This document shows positions 1 through 4,630 of a stretch of 5,389 nucleotides of DNA, one piece after another. The notes beneath the pieces were generated by a model. The model was given only the letters and a program-made list of their open reading frames with translations. It searched no databases and had not been told where the DNA came from. The stretch covers positions 1 through 5,389 of the forward strand of contig JAJRZO010000226.1 in the NCBI GenBank assembly GCA_024275215.1, in the 5' to 3' direction. This stretch comes from Candidatus Zixiibacteriota bacterium. Its GTDB lineage: Bacteria; Zixibacteria; MSB-5A5; JAABVY01; JAHJOQ01. Position 1 is the first letter of the stretch, and the number at the start of each line of letters is the position of its first letter. Position numbers and translations under genes: made by a program.

Positions 1-165
1 TGTTAATTTTCGTTCATTCCCCAAAATAATTATTCGTTTAAAAGATTTCAAAGAAGACAATCCTTTAGGTTTTATATTTTGGGGCAAAAGACAAATTTGC
101 TGAGCATAGGCATACGGCAATATACCCCATAAGATAATAAAAACAAATATAATGCGTTTAGACAT
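1..165 (-). CDS. Exported protein of unknown function, N-terminal part only
   Basis: Reading leftward from an ATG at 165-163 there are 55 open codons up to the window edge, so the C-terminal part lies outside. The start has a Shine-Dalgarno AAGGA (plus-strand 171-175) five bases upstream. The first 21 residues form a classic signal peptide: a basic n-region (MSKR), a hydrophobic core (IIFVFIILWGIL), and an AYA cleavage site before QQICLLPQN. The mature part that can be seen (to about residue 55) is basic and has no motif I recognise. It contains one Cys (residue 25), but the residues before it do not make a lipobox, so this looks like a secreted or periplasmic protein and not a lipoprotein. 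It is AT-rich, unlike the exporter operon, and lies downstream of the tRNA gene on the same strand. The combination of start, ribosome site and signal peptide makes the gene likely; its function is unknown. Confidence 0.72.
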   Translation of the reverse strand, partial: MSKRIIFVFIILWGILPYAYAQQICLLPQNIKPKGLSSLKSFKRIIILGNERKLT

Positions 166-389
166 CACAATCCTTTTTTACATCATTTTTTCTGCTTGAT
201 CTAAACTATTTTTAAACATATGCCCAGAATGTTGTGTCAACATTCACTTTTTAACACTGTGTTCTTTTTAAATATTTTTGCTTTTTAGCTGGATTGATTG
301 CTTGATTTAAAATTCTTCAGATTCTTTGACACCTACTCATTTTCGCCAACATATCCTGCTTGATGGATCAAACAGTATTCTATAAAAAA
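166..389. other. AT-rich intergenic region without a gene
   Basis: This stretch of 224 bases separates the exported-protein gene from the tRNA 3' end. I see no supported coding region in it. It holds the candidate leftward promoter, three copies of TGCTTGAT (193-200, 299-306, 357-364), an 11-base palindrome AACACTGTGTT (253-263), and a short inverted repeat TTGATGGATCAA (360-371). None of these can be assigned a role from sequence alone. Confidence 0.6.
211..240 (-). promoter_or_regulatory. Candidate promoter of the exported-protein gene
   Basis: On the minus strand a perfect TTGACA (plus-strand 235-240) is followed after 18 bases by TTTAAA (211-216), a 4/6 match to the -10 consensus. The -10 box lies 46 bases before the start codon at 165. 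The -35 is strong and the -10 is weak, and the region is AT-rich, so chance is possible. Confidence 0.35.
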
Positions 390-463
390 CGCGCCTGGCA
401 CGACTCGAACGTGCTACCCTCTGCTTAGAAGGCAGATGCTCTATCCAGATGAGCTACGGGGGC
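390..463 (-). tRNA. tRNA-Arg (anticodon UCU)
   Basis: The minus strand folds into a 74-base cloverleaf. The D stem is GCTC/GAGC, the anticodon stem TCTGC/GCAGA, the anticodon loop CTTCTAA (anticodon TCT at plus-strand 427-429), and the T stem GCACG/CGTGC around TTCGAGT. It reads AGA codons. A20 in the D loop and discriminator G73 agree with arginine identity. CCA is not encoded; a run of six T follows directly (plus-strand 384-389) and may help termination. The acceptor stem GCCCCCG/CAGGCGC pairs in five of seven positions, with C3-C70 and C6-A67 mismatches, which is unusual. The 15-48 tertiary pair is U-A and not the common G-C, and the T stem is perfectly paired. The gene diverges from the exporter operon and has its own good promoter, so I take it as functional, with some doubt because of the acceptor stem. 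Confidence 0.93.
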
Positions 464-475
464 ATCACCTGCGGA

Positions 476-504
476 ATTATAACTCCGTCAATCATTCGTG
501 GCAA
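476..504 (-). promoter_or_regulatory. Promoter of tRNA-Arg
   Basis: On the minus strand TTGCCA (plus-strand 499-504, 5/6 to consensus) is followed after exactly 17 bases by a perfect TATAAT (476-481). The -10 ends 12 bases before the first tRNA base at 463, giving a 5' leader of only a few bases for RNase P to remove. Spacing and position fit a sigma70-type tRNA promoter very well. Confidence 0.75.
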
Positions 505-526
505 CAGAAAAAAGAAGAAAATACAC

Positions 527-554
527 TTGACAAAATAATCATATAAAGTATTAT
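527..554 (+). promoter_or_regulatory. Promoter of the TetR-exporter operon
   Basis: A perfect TTGACA (527-532) is followed after 16 bases by TATTAT (549-554, 5/6 to TATAAT). Transcription would begin near 561, inside the GGAAAC/GTTTCC dyad that starts directly after the -10 box. This is the best rightward promoter in the window, and no other good one is seen before the second to fifth genes, so it probably serves the entire operon. Confidence 0.7.
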
Positions 555-582
555 GGAAACTGATGATACTATTACGGTTTCC
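555..582 (+). promoter_or_regulatory. Candidate operator for the TetR-family repressor
   Basis: GGAAAC (555-560) and GTTTCC (577-582) are inverted arms of a 28-base dyad with a 16-base centre. Symmetry extends two positions inward with one mismatch (GGAAACTG against CGGTTTCC). The site abuts the -10 box and covers the predicted transcription start, so a bound dimer would block initiation. TetR-family genes are commonly autoregulated through such sites. The assignment to this regulator is inferred from position. Confidence 0.55.
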
Positions 583-586
583 TTTT

Positions 587-591
587 GGAGG
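587..591 (+). promoter_or_regulatory. Orphan Shine-Dalgarno sequence
   Basis: GGAGG, preceded by TTTT, is the strongest ribosome-binding sequence in the leader, but no ATG, GTG or TTG that opens a usable frame lies 4-12 bases downstream. ATT at 593 and CTG at 597 each reach a stop within about ten codons. It may be chance or a relic of an earlier start. Confidence 0.3.
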
Positions 592-610
592 CATTACTGC
601 TAAATTATAA

Positions 611-653
611 TATTCTATTATCAATATAATTAGAGATGTGCATTAATAGAATA
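611..653. repeat. AT-rich inverted repeat in the operon leader
   Basis: TATTCTATTA (611-620) and TAATAGAATA (644-653) are perfect 10-base inverted arms separated by 23 bases. The alternative TetR start ATG at 636 lies in the loop. With only one G-C pair the RNA stem would be weak, so a DNA-binding site is about as plausible as an RNA hairpin, and chance in AT-rich DNA cannot be excluded. Confidence 0.4.
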
Positions 654-660
654 CTAATAA

Positions 661-676
661 TACTATTGCAGTTTCC
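661..676 (+). promoter_or_regulatory. Second copy of the operator right arm
   Basis: TACTATTGCAGTTTCC matches TACTATTACGGTTTCC at 567-582 in 14 of 16 positions, in the same orientation. It ends four bases before the preferred TetR start at 681. It could be a second repressor half-site. It overlaps the possible N-terminal extension of the regulator gene, which favours the later start codon. Confidence 0.4.
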
Positions 677-680
677 ATAT

Positions 681-1337
681 ATGATTGCCAAAGCTCACAA
701 CAGTAACGAAGAAATCAAAACTCGGATACTCGTGATTGCAAGAGAGAAATTCCTGCAATTCGGATTTACTTCTGTCACGACTGAGGAGATTGCATCTGAT
801 CTCGGAATTAGCAAAAAGACTCTCTATACGCAATTTCAAAACAAGGAAGAATTGCTGCGCGAAGCGATTCTTGGCATGCTTGACGACACAGAACTTCAAC
901 TGAAAGGGATCCTGCTTGATTCGAGCCTTGAGTTCAGCGAGAAACTATCGAAAGCGTTTGTGATGGTAAGGAACAAACTCTCGCGAATCAGACAGCCGTT
1001 TACACGCGATGTCGCCAGAAACGCTCCGCATATATGGCGTGAATTTCAAACATACAGACAAAAGAAAATACTCCGGCAGTTCAGGCAACTTTTTGCATCA
1101 GGCATCAACAATGGCCTGATCAGGAAAGAAGTTGACTTCGATCTCATGGTGCTGATTTTTGAAAAGCTTGCCGACAGCGTAATGAATCCTGAAATAGTTT
1201 CGGAGATTCCATATTCAGTGGATCAAGTATTCGATCAGACGATGAATGTATTCTTCAAGGGAATACTTACTGATAAGGCAAGGGCTGAGGTCCCTGGCAA
1301 ATCTTTTCACAGACCCAATAAGGAGAAACAGAAATGA
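681..1337 (+). CDS. TetR-family transcriptional regulator
   Basis: This is a 218-residue one-component repressor, a usual length for the family. Residues 12-60 form the N-terminal DNA-binding domain: TRILVIAREKFLQFGFTSVT, then TEEIASDLGISKKTLYTQF with the recognition helix near 43-50, then NKEELLREAI. The rest is helical and variable and would hold the ligand pocket and dimer surface; it does not tell the ligand. An in-frame ATG at 636 would add 15 mostly hydrophobic residues, which is untypical for TetR proteins; neither start has a clear Shine-Dalgarno sequence. I prefer 681 because the domain then starts in the usual place and the operator-like repeat at 661-676 stays non-coding. The stop overlaps the next start by four bases (ATGA), so the regulator and adaptor are translationally coupled. 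By context it controls the exporter and its own synthesis, much as the TetR regulator YbiH/CecR sits with ybhGFSR in E. coli. Confidence 0.93.
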   Translation: MIAKAHNSNEEIKTRILVIAREKFLQFGFTSVTTEEIASDLGISKKTLYTQFQNKEELLREAILGMLDDTELQLKGILLDSSLEFSEKLSKAFVMVRNKLSRIRQPFTRDVARNAPHIWREFQTYRQKKILRQFRQLFASGINNGLIRKEVDFDLMVLIFEKLADSVMNPEIVSEIPYSVDQVFDQTMNVFFKGILTDKARAEVPGKSFHRPNKEKQK

Positions 1338-2335
1338 TACGAATATCCTGCCGGTATGAACTATTTGCAGCAGCGACAATCATACTATTCGCAAGTTTAA
1401 TCGGGTGCTCCGGAAACGGTGACAGCGGTAATGTCAGTGCGTCCGGTGTTATCGAGGCGGTTGAAACCGACCTGTCATCACAGGTTGCCGGTGAGATTCT
1501 CGCGTTGCTGGTTGTTGAGGGCAATCAGGTACAGGTCGGTGACACGATCGCGCTGATAGATCATACCGCTCTCGACCTTAAACTTGAACAGGCAAATGCG
1601 GCAACCGAACTTGCTGATGCGCAATTGCAATTGCTGCTCAATGGCGCACGCTCTGAGGATATCGAAAGGGCGCGTCAAACGGTGAAGCAGGCTGAAACCA
1701 ATCTTGACATCGCCGAAAAAGATCGCAATCGCATGATTGAGCTTTTCGACAAAGGCAGTGTAACTGCGAAGCAGCGCGATGATGCTACTGCGCGTTACGA
1801 TGTTGCTCTCGCGCAATTCCGATCAGCGAAACAGGCACTGAACAAAGTTATGACTATCGCACGACCCGAGGAAATACGTGCTGCTGAAGCGCGATTGGGA
1901 CAGGCGGAATCGGCGCGTTCTCTCGCACTCAAGTCAATCTCCGATTGTAGCATCACATCGCCGGTACGAGGCATTGTGACTGATCTTCCGTATGATATGG
2001 GTGAACTCGTCGGCCCCGGATCGATCATTGCAACAGTGTCAACACTCGACACAGTGACGCTCACTATCTATGTTACCGAGACCGAACTCGGACGAGTTCA
2101 TTACGATCAGAATGCGACCATCTCTGTCGATGCCGCACCCGGAAGATCGTTCGAGGGAAGAGTAACATATATCTCCCCCACTGCCGAGTTCACCCCGAAA
2201 AGTATTCAGACGAAAGATGAACGAGTCAAACTCGTTTATGCTGTCAAGATCAGCGCGCCTAATCCTGAAATGATCCTAAAGCCGGGGATGCCTGCTGACG
2301 CTGTCATAGAGACAAACGGATCAACCCGGCAATAG
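1334..2335 (+). CDS. HlyD/YbhG-type membrane-fusion lipoprotein of the exporter
   Basis: This 333-residue periplasmic adaptor links an inner-membrane ABC exporter to an outer-membrane channel. Residues 1-24 are a lipoprotein signal ending in the lipobox LIGC, with Cys25 the lipid-anchored residue. Ser26 follows, so the E. coli Asp+2 inner-membrane retention signal is absent. Residues 36-78 are the first half of the lipoyl domain (SGVIEAVETDLSSQVAGEI), 80-203 a long helical hairpin, about 205-238 the second lipoyl half, and 240-328 the beta-barrel part with FTPKSIQTKDERVKLVYAVK (286-305), a stretch characteristic of YbhG/YhiI-like adaptors. At the hairpin tip R133, L137 and T144 have the spacing of the R-L-S motif that AcrA-like adaptors use to dock on TolC, with Thr for Ser. 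The two arms carry similar segments (ARSEDIERARQTVKQAE, ARPEEIRAAEARLGQAE). AGGAG at 1321-1325 is eight bases before the ATG, which overlaps the regulator stop. Confidence 0.95.
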   Translation: MIRISCRYELFAAATIILFASLIGCSGNGDSGNVSASGVIEAVETDLSSQVAGEILALLVVEGNQVQVGDTIALIDHTALDLKLEQANAATELADAQLQLLLNGARSEDIERARQTVKQAETNLDIAEKDRNRMIELFDKGSVTAKQRDDATARYDVALAQFRSAKQALNKVMTIARPEEIRAAEARLGQAESARSLALKSISDCSITSPVRGIVTDLPYDMGELVGPGSIIATVSTLDTVTLTIYVTETELGRVHYDQNATISVDAAPGRSFEGRVTYISPTAEFTPKSIQTKDERVKLVYAVKISAPNPEMILKPGMPADAVIETNGSTRQ

Positions 2336-2336
2336 C

Positions 2337-2342
2337 GGAGGG
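2337..2342 (+). promoter_or_regulatory. Ribosome binding site deciding a TTG start
   Basis: GGAGGG lies six bases before TTG at 2349. The nearby ATG at 2353 is out of frame, and no in-frame ATG occurs until codon 29, which is inside the ATPase domain. The Shine-Dalgarno position therefore fixes TTG as the start of the first ATPase gene. Confidence 0.75.
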
Positions 2343-2348
2343 ATTGGT

Positions 2349-3263
2349 TTGGATGATATCGTAATTCATATCGACAATCTGTCGAAGCGATTCGCAGAAA
2401 CAACCGCAGTCAGCGGTATCGAGCTGAATGTCATGCGTGGTGAGATGTTCGGACTTGTCGGGCCTGACGGTGCAGGCAAAACTACTACTATGCGCATGCT
2501 TTGCGGTATTATCGAACCGGATTCAGGTTCGGGAGACATTCTCGGATTTGATCTCTGGACTGAGACAGAGAAAATCCAACATCGAATCGGCTATTTGTCG
2601 CAAAGATTCAGTCTCTACGGCGATCTGACAGTAGATGAAAATATCGAGTTCTTCGCAGAAATTCGCCAGATCCCGGATTATAGCAGCCGAAGAGATCAAC
2701 TGCTCGATTTCACCCGACTTTCGCCATTCAGGGACAGACTCGCGGACAAGCTTTCCGGAGGTATGAAACAGAAACTCGCGCTTGCATGCACGCTTATTCA
2801 TACTCCGGAGATCGTATTCCTTGACGAGCCGACAGTCGGAGTCGATCCCGTATCGAGGAGGGAGTTCTGGCTGATTCTCGCGGAACTTCAACGACAGGGA
2901 ACAACGATTTTTATGACGACTCCGTACCTCGATGAAGCTGAGAGATGCACTCGGATCGCACTGATGAACAACGGCAATATAATGACCTGCGACACTCCCG
3001 GCGTTCTTCGCAATTCAATGAAGGGTTCGGTGATAGAACTTGTGGCCTCCGACACGAGGAAAGCATACTCAGCGCTGAGGAATTCATCACATATCCGTGA
3101 ACTTCAGGCATTCGGTGATCGCATCAACCTTGTAGTGGATGATGTCGACAGCGCGATGAAACAGATACAAGATTTGCTCAATACAAATGGTATCGGCGTC
3201 GAAAGTCTGAGAACAGTCTCGCCTTCTATCGAAAATGTTTTCATTTCCATGATACAATCCTGA
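2349..3263 (+). CDS. ABC-2 type exporter ATPase, first subunit (degenerate H-loop)
   Basis: This 304-residue cytoplasmic ATPase would power the permease of the exporter. Motifs in order: Walker A GPDGAGKT (38-45, Asp where Asn is usual), Q-loop Gln85 in GYLSQRFSLYGDLTV, signature LSGGM (135-139), Walker B IVFLDE (155-160, catalytic Glu160), D-loop VGVD (163-166), and the H-loop position in MTTPYLDEAE, where the His is Pro192. Residues from about 225 to 304 form the C-terminal domain seen in ABC-2/YbhF-like ATPases, ending IENVFISMIQS. GPDGAGKT and LSGGMKQKLALACTL resemble, as I recall it, the N-terminal half of E. coli YbhF, which also lacks the His. Without the switch His the protein's own site should hydrolyse poorly, so it probably works as a heterodimer with the second ATPase encoded at 4631. 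It starts with TTG, 13 bases after the adaptor stop, and 18 bases before the outer-membrane gene. Confidence 0.95.
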   Translation: MDDIVIHIDNLSKRFAETTAVSGIELNVMRGEMFGLVGPDGAGKTTTMRMLCGIIEPDSGSGDILGFDLWTETEKIQHRIGYLSQRFSLYGDLTVDENIEFFAEIRQIPDYSSRRDQLLDFTRLSPFRDRLADKLSGGMKQKLALACTLIHTPEIVFLDEPTVGVDPVSRREFWLILAELQRQGTTIFMTTPYLDEAERCTRIALMNNGNIMTCDTPGVLRNSMKGSVIELVASDTRKAYSALRNSSHIRELQAFGDRINLVVDDVDSAMKQIQDLLNTNGIGVESLRTVSPSIENVFISMIQS

Positions 3264-3281
3264 TAAGGAAAGGAATTTCCA

Positions 3282-4610
3282 ATGCGTATATATAGCATAC
3301 TTCTGATTCTCCTGTTGATAGTGATCCCAAACTCACTCAAAGCACAGGAGCATCTTCGCCTAACTGAAAAAGATGCTATTGAACTGGGATTGTCGAGCAG
3401 TGTCTCATTGCACTCATCACGCATGGCGGTCGATGGAGCCGAAGCCACAAGGAACGAAGCATTCACCCGTTTCCTCCCGACTCTGTCCGCGTCGGCGTCA
3501 TACACGCGAACCAGCAATGTGCAGCCATTCGAGGTCGAACTCCCCGCCCTGCCGACAGTGCCATCGAAATTCGTTATTTCCCCGACAATCAGGGACAGAT
3601 ACGGACTAAATTTGAACCTGACTCAGCCATTGTTCACAGGATTCGCCCTTACGAACAGTTATAAGTCAGCGTCGGCTTTGACCTCAGCACAGCAGTATGA
3701 ATTCTCGCGCGACAGCGTCGACACAGAACTTGCGATTCGTACGGCTTACTGGAATCTCTATCTCGCGGGCGATCTCAAGGTTATTATTGATGAATCGGTC
3801 AAACTCATAGAGACGCACCTGACTGATGCGAATAACTTCTTCGAGCAGGGACTGCTGACTCGCAATGATGTGCTGAAAGTTGAAACAGAGCTGTCACAGA
3901 TGAGGCTTGAACAGATTCAGGCGGAAAGTCGTGAAAGGCTCGCATCGCTTTCGCTGAAGAAACTCCTGAGAATCCCATCATCGACAGTAATTGAGATCAT
4001 CTCCAAACCAAAGGTAACAATCAGCAACGATCCGGGGATCGATTCGCTGATAGAGATTGGGATGAAAAAACGATCTGATCTTTCAGCAGTTCGCGAGAAG
4101 GTTCGTGCGGCGAAAGCCAGCGTTGGCATGGCAAGATCAGGATGGTATCCTAAGCTCATGTTGACCGCTAACTACCAGTATATGCGACCCAACCCGAGAG
4201 TCCTGCCCGCAGTCGATCAATGGGATGAGACATGGGATGTCGGGTTGGCGTTGACATTCGATATTTGGAACTGGGAACGCACGAAACATCAGACTCGCCG
4301 GGCATCAGCCGCACTGGCGCAGGCGCGTGACGGACTCGAACAATTGCGTGATGCGGTAGAACTCGAAATAAACTCACAGTATCTCGATCTCATAGCGGCA
4401 CAACAAAGCGTTGAGGTTGCAACGGCGGGCGTTCGCCAGGCTGAAGAGAGTTACCGTGTGACAAAAGACAAGTTCGGCGTCGATCTCGCATCCAATACTG
4501 ACTTACTCGATGCCGAAGTTGCCCTTCTGAGAGCCAGAACAAACCTGACCAGGGCGACCGTGAACCAGATTCTTGCTGAGGCAAAGCTCAGGCGCGCGGT
4601 GGAAATGTAA
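3282..4610 (+). CDS. TolC-family outer-membrane efflux protein
   Basis: This 442-residue protein is predicted to trimerise into the outer-membrane channel and periplasmic tunnel of the exporter. Residues 1-21 are a signal peptide with cleavage expected after SLKA, before QEHLRLTEKDAIELGL, the usual OEP-family start. No Cys is at the cleavage site, so it is not a lipoprotein. Two homologous halves are visible: FLPTLSASASYTR (64-76) with YGLNLNLTQPLFTGF (107-121), and WYPKLMLTANYQY (288-300) with WDVGLALTFDIWNWERTK (318-335); these are the beta strands. Long helical hairpins follow each pair, with tip-like turns at FEQGLLTRNDVLKVETEL (187-204) and FGVDLASNTDLLDAEVALL (398-416). Length and repeats are normal for the family. 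An AAGGAAAGGAA stretch (3265-3275) precedes the ATG. It lies between the two ATPase genes, so it is made with a dedicated pump and is probably not a shared TolC. Confidence 0.95.
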   Translation: MRIYSILLILLLIVIPNSLKAQEHLRLTEKDAIELGLSSSVSLHSSRMAVDGAEATRNEAFTRFLPTLSASASYTRTSNVQPFEVELPALPTVPSKFVISPTIRDRYGLNLNLTQPLFTGFALTNSYKSASALTSAQQYEFSRDSVDTELAIRTAYWNLYLAGDLKVIIDESVKLIETHLTDANNFFEQGLLTRNDVLKVETELSQMRLEQIQAESRERLASLSLKKLLRIPSSTVIEIISKPKVTISNDPGIDSLIEIGMKKRSDLSAVREKVRAAKASVGMARSGWYPKLMLTANYQYMRPNPRVLPAVDQWDETWDVGLALTFDIWNWERTKHQTRRASAALAQARDGLEQLRDAVELEINSQYLDLIAAQQSVEVATAGVRQAEESYRVTKDKFGVDLASNTDLLDAEVALLRARTNLTRATVNQILAEAKLRRAVEM

Positions 4611-4630
4611 TGCTAAAAGGAAACAACAAA

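Noticed and set aside
253..263. AACACTGTGTT as a rho-independent terminator
   Set aside because: The palindrome leaves no loop of useful size and is AT-rich; the following T run alone is not enough.
326..357. Rightward promoter from TTGACA at 326-331
   Set aside because: No fitting -10 box lies at 15-19 bases, and it would read into the antisense of the tRNA.
193..364. Three TGCTTGAT copies as a CRISPR-like or iteron array
   Set aside because: Only eight bases long, with unequal spacing (106 and 58 bases) in AT-rich DNA. No spacers, no cas or replication gene.
553..603. A 16-codon open frame ATG...TAA across the operator, as a leader peptide
   Set aside because: Its ATG overlaps the -10 box, so it would not be in the transcript, and it has no Shine-Dalgarno sequence.
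636..680. N-terminal extension of the TetR protein from ATG 636
   Set aside because: The 15 added residues are hydrophobic and untypical, only TAGAG lies directly against the ATG, and the stretch contains the operator-like repeat. It is kept as an alternative, not as the main call.
1478..1816. Leftward open frames opposite the adaptor, ATPase and channel genes
   Set aside because: They lie antisense to strongly supported genes, lack ribosome sites and show no domain; they result from codon bias of the sense genes.
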